A stretch of 64,000 bases of DNA from contig CM059977.1 in the NCBI GenBank assembly GCA_030490835.1, forward strand, positions 18,085,335 to 18,149,334, given 5' to 3'. The notes below the pieces were generated by a model, which was not told the origin of the DNA, made no database searches, and saw only the letters and a list, made by a program, of their open reading frames with translations. Below are positions 1 to 9,870 of this stretch, in pieces. The stretch's first letter is position 1. Every line of letters begins with the position of its first letter. The DNA comes from Annona cherimola (lineage: Eukaryota > Streptophyta > Magnoliopsida > Magnoliales > Annonaceae). Both the position numbers and the translations under genes were made by a program.

Positions 1-119
1 GTTGTTGACCGGAGCTGATGCCGATCGAATTCTTCTGCAGAGAGATGGATCCAGCTATTGCAATGATTTTGGTCGACAATTTTGATTGTGGATGCCGAAT
101 CTCATGGGCAATTATTGCT
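1..119 (-). other. Possible partial exon at the left edge
   Basis: On the minus strand a pyrimidine-rich tract ending in TTTGCAG (about 120-132) looks like a 3' splice site. The sequence below it stays open in one frame down to base 1. The stretch 1-360 is richer in GC than the AT-rich DNA that follows, as expected near a gene end. I do not recognise the translated segment, and a plus-strand frame is also open for part of it. This may be the edge of a gene lying mostly outside the window, or chance. Confidence 0.18.
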
Positions 120-1555
120 GCAAATAGAAACAGAAGGCTGCTGGGGATCGTAATAGGGTCGGATTCGGGCAGCTAGGATTTGTCCTCCGCCTACGTTCTC
201 GCCGTCCGGTCAGCTGATCGAATCGATCCAAAAAAGGTGGACGATTCGAGAAGTTATCTCCAACTATAAGCCCTGATTCCAAGTTCATTGGTGAACATCG
301 GCCCAAGGCCCGTTTGATTGCTGCACAATTTTTTAGAACGGAGAATGCTTGTTTTCCAGGACGCTGTTCGAGAAGCAGGTAGAAACAAAACAAAACAAAA
401 CAAAAATTCTCCCCATTTTTTAAATCATTTTTCAACCACTTTTTAATCCTTTTTTTCTTTTTACATTTTTTTCTATATAACTTCAATATCTATTTTAATT
501 TTTTCTTTCACCGGTAAGTATTGCCTCCATCATATTACATCACGTCTTATCTAATTCAAAAAAAATTCCGCTAAATTTTTTTCCACCATTTTTTTTTACT
601 TCCTACACTTACATTTGATAAACCGGGGAAAAAATAAGAAATTTTTTCAAAAAATAGGATAATATTGTAATATAATAAAGGTAATAATTATCAATAAATT
701 GAATAAAGTTTAAATAAATTAATTAATTGTACAAAAAGAGATTAAAAATGATCGTCAATTAAAATAGTTATGTGAAAAAAGTATAAAGAGGTTGGGAAGA
801 AAAAAATTTTAGTTTCTCAACACATTAGCTTGGTAAACTGAAAAAAAAATGAATAGTCATCAAAACTTTTTCTCTATTTTTTACACCTTTTATGTAAATA
901 TAATTTCTTCATTTTTTTTATAAAATTATCTTCTCTAGTTAAATTTTATTTATTTTATTCCTAATAGTTATCGCTATCATTTTGCATTCCACCCTTACTT
1001 TTTTTCTCCAAAACTTCTTCCTCAATTTTTTTTCTCAAATGCCAAACGCAACTGAAAATTGTAAAACCCACTTAAATCAAATTAAGCAGATAATATCTAA
1101 CGTACATATTAATTATTAATCCAAGCATTATTATGAGAGCCGTGCTCTATGGCCACGTGGTACACCTATGTATACGTTGGCTGACAGCTGTGCCGTCCGT
1201 GATAGACCGTGGGTTGTTATCCAGATCTTGCATCGACTGGGCACAATGGGAGTGTGAACCACATAACCCGCTACAGGCCAAAACCTAGGTCAAACGCGGA
1301 AGTATTGTTTGTGCGAAAATGGTCCGTATTTGCAAGAGAAAAAGTCAGCCATCTTGACACTTGGGGTTGTCCTAATGCTGCTGATTTTTCCGAAGAAGAC
1401 ATCATGGTGGGCTATCATTGCCATAAATAATTTATCGCCCATTTGCATCCTTTATTTATATTTTATAGCAACCGATTTTTACTTCGGCCTATAAATCAGG
1501 CGTACTTGGATTGGTTGGTTACTTGAAAATTTTTAATCATTTGCAAGCCTTAATT
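120..1555. other. Gene-free AT-rich stretch
   Basis: No coding region, RNA gene or complete repeat was recognised. 400-1110 is strongly AT-rich with many homopolymer runs. 1130-1430 is less AT-rich and contains a GCCACGTGG G-box-type motif near 1152; the short open frames there have no recognisable product. Confidence 0.5.
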
Positions 1556-2045
1556 TTTCTAGGGTTTTTTCAAATATATTTATAAAGTTTGTCTAAAATT
1601 ATATCTATGTTTTTTAAGTTGATTGATATTACAAATATATCTACAAAATTTGCATGAAATTGCAAGTGTATTTTTTCTGTTCACACAATATTAGAATTTT
1701 TTGTATAATGACGATAATACCTTTTAAGCCAAGTGATACGCTTGCAATTTTTTAAATATTGTAGACATATCTACTATTTCATTTTTATATATTTTTACAC
1801 ATTATTATTTTAGATTTTTTTCAAATATGCTTATAAAATTTGCAAAAAATGTAACTATATCACTCGGTTTAAAGAACACTAACGTTATTTTATAAAAAAA
1901 TTTAACAATGTTATAACAGAAGGGATACAGTTATAATTTTATACAAACTCTGTAGATATACTTGCAATATCGGCAAACTTAAAGACACAGATGCAATATT
2001 GGTCAAATGTTATAGGTATATTTGCAAAAAAAAATTTAAAAGTAA
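1556..2045. repeat. Long foldback (inverted repeat) element
   Basis: The left arm (about 1567-1670) is matched, with mismatches, by the reverse complement of the right arm (about 1930-2030). Both arms contain versions of CAAATATA-CTATAA and ATATCTACA-A-TTTG. The roughly 490-bp unit would fold into one long imperfect hairpin. It has no coding potential and resembles a non-autonomous foldback MITE. Exact ends and a target-site duplication were not resolved. Confidence 0.55.
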
Positions 2046-2491
2046 GCAGGCATCAAATCTTAAATACACGTACACAGCTAAAAGAGGGCTAGATTTGGAA
2101 TTTTTGGGATGCTATTTTTCTTAATCTTTTATTTATTTTTATTTTTATTTTTTGACTTTTCATAGGCCTAGGATTAATAGAAAAGTAAGAAACCTTGGAA
2201 AGATCTGCGCATTATTTCAATCTTTTATGAAAACTACCAAAAGTTCAATTCATGCAATTTTGGAAGCATTGTAGCCTCACAATATGCTATTGTGCATGGC
2301 TGGTTGAGCAGTTAAAAAAGCCTAACCTAAGGCCAGATATAATTCAAATCATCCCGTTCTTTAGAAAACTCAATGCATCTTCCTAGCATGGTTAACACTT
2401 TCTGCATTAATTGCATCTGATCAGAATGTAAAGATTATATTAAGATTGGGTATCTAACAAGAAAAAGGATGACCAAGTAGTTAGGAATTAA

Positions 2492-2878
2492 GGGGCTGTT
2501 TGGCATGGGTTAAAAGTTTTTGACGTATTTTACGGCTTGAAAAAATGTCAATCAGCAATTTTGTCCGTCGATACTTGTGCATGCATTTACTGCAATTGAG
2601 TCGTACTGGCGGAAGAATTACAATGCTATTTCGTCAAAGCTTGCTGCTGCACCACAAAGCAGCATTTTCGGCGTCACTAGCGTTGCTATTCCCATGTACG
2701 GTAGCCTGCTGTTGCGCCGCAAAGGAGCATTTTCAGCGTCACTGGCATTGCTCTTTACATGTACAGTAGCCAACATTGTTTGAAAAATGACTTGAAAATG
2801 ACATTTTTTTGATTCGTACCCCAAGGTTTGAAAAGTTTTACATAACTTTATGAGTTTTCATTGTTACCAAACAACCCC
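2492..2878. mobile_element. MITE with GGGGCTGTTTGG ends, TAA target duplication
   Basis: The element starts GGGGCTGTTTGG and ends CCAAACAACCCC, and is bracketed by TAA at 2489-2491 and 2879-2881. Short G-rich terminal inverted repeats with a 3-bp TAA/TTA duplication are typical of Tourist-like (PIF/Harbinger) MITEs. Inside, a segment of about 55-60 bp is tandemly repeated (about 2657-2718 and 2720-2770, starting AAAGCAGCATTTTC and AAAGGAGCATTTTC). The small open frames here are by-products of this repeat. Confidence 0.72.
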
Positions 2879-2881
2879 TAA

Positions 2882-3678
2882 GGATCCATTTTACATGGCC
2901 CTTCCACTTCATGGCTAAGCTACCAACTCCATTCCAACCTCGACCACTCAGCAATCCTGTGGTGGAAATTTCACTTCGTTGCTCAATCGTTTCCACCCAT
3001 TTCCAAATCTCAATATAACTATCAAAATTACCTTTTCAAATCATGAATGAGCGCTGCTTATAAATGTGCCCGAGCATTTATTGAAGCCTGCTAATATCGA
3101 GGAGCCTGTTATCGGGATCAGTGGCTTCATTTGAATCATTTCTTGACGCCACACTAACATCAAATGCAGTTGAATCTTCAGTTTTCCAGAGAACACAAAA
3201 CACTAGAATGGATTTGAGGCTACATTTTGGTAGTTTTTGTTAGTTGTCCTCTCAAAATGTCAAGGTGTTTATTGATGTCCACTCAGAGTGTTGATGGATT
3301 TATAGAAAAATTACTCTACAGTGTGAGGATTGGAAAGGTGTTTAATTGTAACATCAGTTATCGTAATGCATAAAGAATACCAATAAAAAAATACTATAAT
3401 GGATTGATTTACCAACATCAATAAAAAATAGCGTGAATATTTCGTGATACATAGAAATAGTGTGATCCTTTCCCTCTCCTTTTTCGGAAGGAAATTAAGC
3501 ACAAAAGGTGGTGGGAGTTCTCACAATATCAAATAGGTACCTATACAGTGCCAAAAGTTCTCACAGCTCTCTTGGTCTGATCTATACACTGTGACAAACA
3601 CGCACACATACATACTACTAGTACATTTAGCATCAAGCCATGGCTTCTTCCTTTGTTTGAAAGCTTGCCTACATCAGA
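2882..3678. other. Intergenic, nothing recognised
   Basis: This is unique-looking sequence of mixed composition downstream of the HLH gene. It should contain that gene's 3' UTR and polyadenylation region on the minus strand, but I could not place a convincing signal. Confidence 0.4.
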
Positions 3679-4350
3679 TTAACAGGGATCGATGACTATG
3701 GTTCTAAGGATACTGACCTGCAGCTCCAGACAAACTATGTAGCTTTCGACTTCCGAAAGCAGTTGGCTGTTTACCATTTCGTTCCCACCAGGCAAGATCC
3801 TTCTCAGAGTTGCAAGACGCAGACCCAGATAGTCTCCTTCAGGACTAGCCTCTGGACTCCTCTTGCCCCGGCAGGGCCGGCAAACCCCATCTGTTTTTTT
3901 AACGGGGTTTGCATATTTAGGCTTGGGTTTGGGTTTTGTATGGGTGAAGGCAGGCAGCAACGTCTTGGGCAGGGGTGCCGTTGGTGGGAGTAGACAGTTG
4001 AGATCTACCTCAATATTGCTGGAATGTGGACAGTGTTGATCAAAGGTGAGAAGAAAGGTGGGCGAGGAACTTAAATCTTTTCCCTTGCTGCTCTCCAGCT
4101 TGCTTTTCAAAGCACGGCTCCAGCTGAAACCATCAGCAGACACCGCCAGGGCCATGTCCACTTGGAATCTAACGATCTTCTCCATCTCATGGACTTGGGT
4201 TTCTTGGTCGTATCTTTTCCTCCTCATAATGTCCATCAAAGCTGGAAATAGATGGTTGACGTACTTCGACGGGAAGCTTGCACGTAGCATGGCATTTGGA
4301 TCGAAGGAGTAAACCCGTTTTCGCCTGCTTATTCCTTGCACCTCTTCCAT
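3679..4350 (-). CDS. IBH1-like atypical HLH transcriptional regulator
   Basis: Single-exon gene of 223 codons. The N-terminal third (about residues 20-90) has the arrangement seen in the IBH1/bHLH147-type group: a hydrophobic FPSKYVNHLFPALMDIM stretch, then a helix ending in DGFSWSRALKSKLE. This corresponds to the conserved A-x-x-x-R-x-W-SRA-L segment of those proteins. The C-terminus (about residues 180-220) forms a helix-loop-helix with LRRILPGG in the loop and a second helix ending LELQVSILRTI. No normal basic region with the Glu/Arg contacts precedes helix 1, so it probably cannot bind DNA. By analogy with IBH1 it would sequester growth-promoting bHLH partners in brassinosteroid-responsive cell elongation; that role is inference. 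A basic Lys/Pro-rich linker (about 138-165) separates the two parts. The start is the first in-frame ATG after the 5' leader. Other atypical bHLH groups remain possible. Confidence 0.72.
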   Translation of the reverse strand: MEEVQGISRRKRVYSFDPNAMLRASFPSKYVNHLFPALMDIMRRKRYDQETQVHEMEKIVRFQVDMALAVSADGFSWSRALKSKLESSKGKDLSSSPTFLLTFDQHCPHSSNIEVDLNCLLPPTAPLPKTLLPAFTHTKPKPKPKYANPVKKTDGVCRPCRGKRSPEASPEGDYLGLRLATLRRILPGGNEMVNSQLLSEVESYIVCLELQVSILRTIVIDPC

Positions 4351-4419
4351 CTAGCTGTAATGCAGGAAAAGAATGCGGGTGAGAGAGAGGGTGGCTAGCA
4401 CTTTCTCTTACCTAGCTTA

Positions 4420-4437
4420 CTATCTTCCAAACTTCAT
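4420..4437 (-). other. Short upstream ORF in the HLH leader
   Basis: An ATG followed by four codons and a stop lies about 70 bases upstream of the HLH start codon, within the predicted leader. It could reduce translation of the main frame. Whether it is transcribed depends on the inferred start site. Confidence 0.3.
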
Positions 4438-4582
4438 GCCGAACAGCTTAGCAGTGGTGATGGTGAGTTGAAACGAGTTGAAACGAAGAATGGATGCAAA
4501 TGGGGGAGTGGCTGGTGTGGCAACTACTCTAGCTAGCTCTCTCCCAAATGGTATGTGATAGAAAAAGAAGCAGTGTTTCTGG

Positions 4583-4588
4583 CTTATA
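4583..4588 (-). promoter_or_regulatory. Candidate TATA box of the HLH gene
   Basis: TATAAG on the minus strand lies 233 bases upstream of the HLH start codon. It would place transcription start near 4555 and give a leader of about 200 nt. The CATGCACATGC sequence just upstream contains an RY-like CATGCA motif. Confidence 0.4.
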
Positions 4589-4734
4589 GCATGCACATGC
4601 CAGCACATGCCCCACCTCTCGCTTGCTCGCTCGCTCTCTCTGATCTCTTTCTCTGTGCTTTGCTTTACTTTCTCTCACCTACCAAACGATCGCGCCTCTC
4701 CCATGTGCATTAGGGAACAAGACACCAAAGTCTC

Positions 4735-4740
4735 TATAAA
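4735..4740 (+). promoter_or_regulatory. TATA box pointing away from the HLH gene
   Basis: CTATAAATGC on the plus strand is a good plant TATA context. It is followed by a CT-rich leader-like stretch, so the 4.4-4.75 kb interval may be a bidirectional promoter. No long coding frame follows; only a 13-residue frame at 4954-4995 in a favourable TCCATGGC start context. Confidence 0.4.
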
Positions 4741-4778
4741 TGCAATCACATGATTCCAACCCAACGATACAACGGCCC

Positions 4779-4781
<3 letters not shown>

Positions 4782-4825
<44 letters not shown>
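4782..4825 (+). repeat. (CT)n microsatellite
   Basis: An uninterrupted CT dinucleotide run of about 44 bp lies 42 bp downstream of the plus-strand TATA box. CT/GA tracts are common in plant 5' leaders. The Ser-Leu repeat frames across it are artefacts of the microsatellite. Confidence 0.95.
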
Positions 4826-4831
<6 letters not shown>

Positions 4832-5417
4832 TTCAGTACAAACATACGCCCACCCTTTCACACCCAAACCTACTTCCATTACTTCCTGTGCCTGCCTCAC
4901 CCTCCTGTCCTTCCCCTCATCTTTTGTTGCGCTCACTAGCTACTTGCTTGTCCATGGCTTTTCTTAATATTTTCTTTGACCACCCCATAAGCTAGCTACA
5001 TTGTCTTTGTTCAAGCAAGACCCCACACAATCCTTAATTTCAGGGACTAATATCTCCTCTTTTGGACGGAGCAATAAGCATTTTTATAGATCAGTCCACG
5101 TTAATTTCTACTGTCATATTTTGGTATATAAATATAGGCGGGCCCTAGAAAATTCATGAATTTCGGAAGTAATGACAAGTTGGGGTGGGTGGCTGAGGTG
5201 GGTTTTGAGCTAGCCATCCCAATCCACCCACGCATATGAAGAAACTAAAGATAGTGATGTGGACGTGACATGGACACATGATGGAGGAATAATTAGCAGA
5301 AAACGGGCAGCTCCCTTCCCCTCCCCAATCAACTATTCCACGTGAAAGCTTACGATCGTCTCCCTCCCGTGCAGTGCAGTACTACAGGACAGCGTCTGAT
5401 CGATCAGCTACCGGCCT

Positions 5418-5421
<4 letters not shown>
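4826..5421. other. Intergenic, possible non-coding transcript
   Basis: C-rich sequence up to about 5000 resembles a plant leader. Beyond that no gene is recognised. A short frame at 4954-4995 is the only one with a good start context. Confidence 0.35.

Positions 5422-5484
<63 letters not shown>
5422..5484. repeat. (TA)n microsatellite
   Basis: An uninterrupted AT dinucleotide run of about 63 bp forms the left border of the palindrome-rich element. A second TA run (6581-6598) forms its right border. Open frames of Ile-Tyr repeats here are artefacts. Confidence 0.97.
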
Positions 5485-5485
<1 letters not shown>

Positions 5486-6580
5486 GGATTTATTTAGGTG
5501 CATTCCGACTGCACCCGAATACCCTGCAGACACCCCATCCGCCCGTTCGTTTCAGCGGGAGAAATTTACGCCGTTTGTTCAATTATGCGTGTAGAGAGAT
5601 GACGAGCCGAACAGAGACGCGCGTACATGCGCGCAAAAATTCGGATAATGCATTTTCCGGCTCGGTGGACTGAAAATCCACAAAAACCCACCCGCTCATC
5701 CCTCCCATTTCGAAAACAGAGACCCCACCGCTGCCGCTGCTACTGCTGCAGCCGTCGTTGCTACTCCCAAATCTCCTTCTCCGTCGATTTTGAAGTTTTA
5801 TGATCGATTATGATTGATTCTGAAGTTCTGTGTCGACAGAAGGTACTGTGTGCAGGTCGTCTTCTCCGAAAATCCGCATGCGGATTCTGAATCCGCATAC
5901 GGATTATAACTGCGCAGCAAACGCGCCTCCCATCTACATCTCTCTGACGCGAAATCCGCATGCGGATTCTGAATCCGCATGTGGAAAACAACACTTATGG
6001 GAGGTACGTTTGCTGCAGATTCAGAATCCGCATGCGGATTTTCGCGTAAGAGAGATACAGATGGGAGGCGCGTTTGCTGCGCAGTTATAATCCACATGCG
6101 GATTCTGAATCCGCATGCGGATTTTCGGAGAAGACGATCCGCGCAAATAGGAGACCTTTTGCTGCGCAGTTATAATCCGCATGCGGATTCAAAATCCGCA
6201 TGCGGATTTTCGGAGAAGACGATCAGCGCGAAATCCGTCGAAGCAGAACTTCGGAATTCATTCACAGAACTTCGAAATCGACGGTTTCCGTCGATGCAGA
6301 ACTTCGGAATCGATCACAGAACTTCGGGGGGTGCCGCGATTTAGGGATTGAGGAGGGACGAGGGACGCCAGAGAGGAGGAGGAGGCGGGATTTCTGTTTT
6401 TGTTTTTTGCTGCCGAGCGGGAAAATTTTCCCAACATTCACCGCGTGTACGTCCCGCCCAACGCAACACAACACGCGCACCAACTCTCGACGGACAGGAT
6501 TCATCCCGCCGAAATAGACGGCCGGATGAGCCGTCTGCACGGTAGTTTCCGTGCAGTCCGAATGCACATGATTAAATCCC
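5485..6580. mobile_element. (TA)n-inserted, palindrome-rich non-autonomous element
   Basis: A GC-richer block of about 1.1 kb sits exactly between two TA microsatellites. Its ends are imperfect inverted repeats: the left end carries GTGCATTCCGACTGCAC just inside the TA run, and the right end read in reverse carries GTGCATTCGGACTGCAC. Insertion inside TA repeats recalls the rice Micron elements; I infer a similar target preference, not homology. It contains a 280-bp palindrome built from 16-bp palindromes (see 5859-6138). No frame encodes a recognisable transposase, so it would depend on a partner. The CpG-containing flanks (5500-5760, 6300-6550) are of unknown origin. Confidence 0.6.
5859..6138. 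repeat. Large palindrome with array of 16-bp palindromes
   Basis: The segment starts CGTCTTCTCCGAAAATCC and ends with its inverse, with the centre near 6000. Copies or one-base variants of AATCCGCATGCGGATT begin at 5871, 5890, 5953, 5972 (partial), 6025, 6089 and 6108. Two further copies at 6174 and 6193 lie in an additional unit (about 6139-6225) that repeats the right arm. The copies occur mostly as pairs 19 bp apart. Between them GCGCAGCAAACGCGCCTCCC appears in both orientations. Confidence 0.85.
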
Positions 6581-6598
6581 ATATATATATATATATAT

Positions 6599-8782
6599 GA
6601 AAACAGTTGATACTTTTTAGATCATATGCCTTAGTTTTTTCTAAGATTTGCGGAATGGAGTTTTATAGGATTTTTCTTTGAGCATATTTTTTATTTTTAA
6701 TAGATATTTTCTCGGTTGTTCTGGATCAGTTATTTGGTCTGCAAAGTCTAATAATTCTTCTTGATCTTGAGTTATCATGTTCAATTCATATGAATTATCA
6801 GTGTCAGATTCTAGTTTATCAATCTCCCTTTCAGATTCAATAATTTCTTCATTTTGAGTAGTCAGAATTTAACATTAGTTTTTCTAATTGTTCTTTTAGG
6901 GATTCCGTTAGATTCAGTTAGTCTATTTCTAGTACATTAAATTTTCTTTTGAGCATGCATTTATTAGCAAATTGCCATACTTTTCCGCATTTCTAGCAAG
7001 TAGGAGCTTCTTTTAAATGTCTTTTCTTTTTGTGGGTCTTAAATGGTTTTGTTTTATATGTTTTGTCTTTCCTTTTTTTGTACCGTGGTTTAAAAGTTTC
7101 TTCTTCATTTCTCCTATATGGTTTTTTATATTTTTTAAATAGTCTGTTTTTCTTATATTTTTGTGAACAATTTTCATTACAGTTTCTTTCCATTTTTCCC
7201 ATTCTAAACTGTTCGCAAAAATCTCCTAATTGTTGTTTCGTTTTTATTCTTTCCCATTTTTCATTTGCCTTTTATTTAAGTTCATTACAGTAAGCTAATC
7301 CTACGTCATTTGCTACTGATATTATGCCTCAATAGGTTAATTTTTCATAAGGAATAGTTCCATTATTTTTATCTCTAATTTTTCCCGATTTTTTCAGTAA
7401 AGTAAGATGGAAGTCCGGTGATAAATCTTTCTTTCTAAAATGGTTGATTACAATCTGTTCTAAGCATTACTCTGGCTAAGAATTGGTCTTTGTAAAATCT
7501 AAAGTTACTCATCTTCTTGCATCTTAAAGTTTGTAGAATTTTTTATTCTCTTTTCCTAAGTTTATTGTTTGTTCCTATGTAAAAGTTTGTTATGTCTAAA
7601 ATTAAAGCGTCTACAACATTTTGAATAGTTTTGCCTTCTATTACTATTAGTTCTCCAGTGTTCCTTGGTCTGTTACTGTGAAAGGCTTGATTAATTCTAA
7701 GAATGAGGTTCTTAGTATTATTTGTCTTTGAAATTCTTTTACTAATAGGAAGGTTGTTTTGAAGGTTACATCTTGATGCTTTCTTTAGTTTTTTCAAAAA
7801 TATTTTGTTGGCATTAGTCCTTCTTGTTGCAGTTCAGGTTTGCTCCTGAATCTACCAGGGCTATGACTTCGAGAATTAGTTCTTTGTTTATTAAAAACAT
7901 GATTTCTGTGTATCATTTCTGATAGGAGACTTTTGACATTAGTTGAATGAAAAGTTCTTCTTCCTTTTCTTTATTTGAATCAGAATAGCTTTCATCATCT
8001 TTTGATTCTAATTTTTCTATTCTTTCTTTTAGGTTTTCTATTTCTATTGTATTTGATTCTTTTAAGGTTTTTAAATCCTTCTTTAATTATTTAGTTTCTA
8101 TTTCTGAAAGAATTCATATCTATTGTTATATTCCCTTTTTCGTCTTCACTTATTTATCTAATTTCAGAGTTTCTTATTTGAGGAGGTGGTACCTCAGTTT
8201 GGAGCTTCCAGTGAGACGGAAGAGTTATTTAGTCTCGTTTTATGATTTTCGATACCATTATATTTGTTTTTCTTATATCAGTTTGTAATAATATTGTTTC
8301 TCTTTTCAATGATTGTTTAATAGCTTTTGTATTAAAGGTTGTAGTCATTGCACTATAATGGATTCTATATACTAAAGCTATGGATAAAGATCCTTATTTT
8401 ATTTTGCAGTTATGAACTTTCAAATTTAGGGTTAAAGTGTCTAAGATATTTTGATCTCGCAATGAAATAGTGAAATTTTGGTAACAGTCGAAATAGATAG
8501 GCCCATTGTATAAGCTTGTTTCTACCATTCATAAATGCCAGTCTTGAAATTTATTAAACCTACAATCTCTTAAGCATAATAAAATTGAAGTATCAAAACC
8601 TTCTCTCATACTCTCATAAGTAGTTTGACGGCTACTTGTACTAGTCCTAAATGTATGAAATTATATTTTTTTCTATGTTGTTCAATTAATCTTTTATTTA
8701 AAAGAAAAATAGTCTCTCGTTGATTAAATAAAGAGATCGTCAGTTGAACTGTTTTTATGGTGTAGTTTGTTGAAAGAGAAAT
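6599..8782 (-). mobile_element. Endogenous pararetrovirus (Caulimoviridae-like) remnant, dead
   Basis: A decayed plant pararetrovirus fragment on the minus strand, between TA-rich tracts. Three viral-like regions are seen in translation. A movement-protein-like segment lies around 8300-8650. An acidic segment leads into an aspartic-protease-like Asp-Ser-Gly-Ala at about 7835-7850. A coat-protein-like region runs from about 7760 down to 6960, with a Lys/Arg-rich stretch (7030-7200) and a degenerate CCHC zinc knuckle (about 6955-7000) whose histidine is replaced. Reading frames are interrupted by many stops and shifts, including a stop inside the knuckle, and no reverse transcriptase was found. 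The order protease then coat is unlike the usual viral order, suggesting rearrangement. It has no coding capacity. A Ty3-type retroelement is the less likely alternative. Confidence 0.58.
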
Positions 8783-8811
8783 TCATATATATATGAATAT
8801 ATATATATATA
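8783..8811. repeat. TA-rich tract between insertions
   Basis: An imperfect run of AT dinucleotides separates the pararetrovirus remnant from the first of three related MITEs. It appears to be part of the same original TA microsatellite. Confidence 0.8.
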
Positions 8812-9134
8812 CGCACGAGAAATATTCAAGTGCAGCTTCACTGTACCACAATGTGTCTCATATGATCATAAAATTATAATCTACTCTATCCATTGTATTT
8901 AGAATTATGTATTCTATTACCATACCATTTTTCATCTCGATTGGATATGCGTATGGACTCCATTTGAAAATGATACAAATTCAACGTAATAAAATAGTGT
9001 AATGTAAATAACAACTTTAAAGTTATTTTTCGAACATGTAAATTGATTGTATAAAGTATCAATATATTTAAATACATTTGAGGCTCATTTTGAGTCAAAT
9101 GCATCATTAATTATGGTGCAGCTTTACTGCACAA
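8812..9134. mobile_element. TA-flanked MITE, GTGCAG family, copy 1
   Basis: The unit begins soon after the TA tract with GTGCAGCTTCACTG and ends near GGTGCAGCTTTACTGCAC before another TATATATA. Between them it has the family's internal blocks: CATATGATCAT, CCATTGTATTTAGAAT, ATGTATTCTATTACCATACC, and TAATAAAATAGT-TAATGTAAATAACAACTTTAAAG. It is non-coding and closely related to the next two units and to 45955-46310. Confidence 0.7.
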
Positions 9135-9151
9135 GAAAGGTTATATATATA

Positions 9152-9498
9152 GGAATAAGATCAAATGCATGCGACTGCACCATGCAGTCCATGCACTGTG
9201 GGTCCCACATGATCATGAATGAGAAATCCGCCCCACTCATTGTATTTCGAATTGTCTACTTTATTAGCATATCAATTTTCATCGAGATCCAATATGTGTG
9301 TAATCCTCATCTTAAAATGGTGCAAAATTAACATAATAAAATAGTTTAATATAAATGTCAAGTTTAAAGTGGTATTTTCAATATCTAAACCATCTAAAGT
9401 ATAATTTTTATATGGATAAATGATCGTATAAAGTTTCATTGCAATCTAATATGTGTAATGCTCATTTTACAGTGGTGTGCATAAGGAATGGGTCCCAT
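9152..9498. mobile_element. TA-flanked MITE, GTGCAG family, copy 2
   Basis: Lies between TATATATA and GTATATATAA. It carries GCATGCGACTGCACCATGC near its left end and the same internal blocks as copy 1. The subterminal GACTGCAC is shared with the ends of the 5485-6580 element, suggesting a common mobilising enzyme. Confidence 0.7.
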
Positions 9499-9507
9499 AT
9501 GTATATA

Positions 9508-9870
9508 TAAGTCATATTCAAGTGCAACACCACTGCACAGTGATTAGGTGCAATGGCGCTGACATGAGGTCCACATGATGATCAAATTAAAATCTACTCC
9601 ACCCATTGTATTTAGAATAATGTATTCTATGACCATATTAATTTTTATCCCAGTCAGATGTGTGCATGAACTCCATCTAAAAATGGTACAAATTCGACAT
9701 AATAAAATAATTTAATGTAAATAACAACTTTAAAATGATTTTTTAACATTTAAACCATTTGCTATAAAATTTATATATAGATAAATGATTGTATAAAGTT
9801 TCATTGTATTATAATATGTGTGGAGCCTATTTTTGAACAAATGTATGGTTGTTCCGGTGCAGCTGCACCG
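9508..9870. mobile_element. TA-flanked MITE, GTGCAG family, copy 3
   Basis: The third head-to-tail relative starts with AAGTGCAACACCACTGCAC after a TATATATAAG tract and ends GTTCCGGTGCAGCTGCACCG before ATATATAC. Internal blocks match copies 1 and 2. Confidence 0.7.

Noticed and set aside
112..486. 124-codon minus-strand frame at the left edge
   Set aside because: It begins in low-complexity Lys-rich sequence with no family resemblance. A splice acceptor inside it (near 120) better explains the only plausible coding part.
2545..2824. Three overlapping frames around 2.6 kb
   Set aside because: They lie inside a MITE and its internal tandem repeat; no gene is needed to explain them.
4740..4995. 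Two overlapping frames with long Ser-Leu runs
   Set aside because: They are translations of the CT microsatellite; neither has a recognisable domain.
5374..6600. Several overlapping frames of 65-121 codons on both strands
   Set aside because: They arise from palindromic repeats lacking stops in several frames, and they repeat the same peptides. No transposase motif is present.
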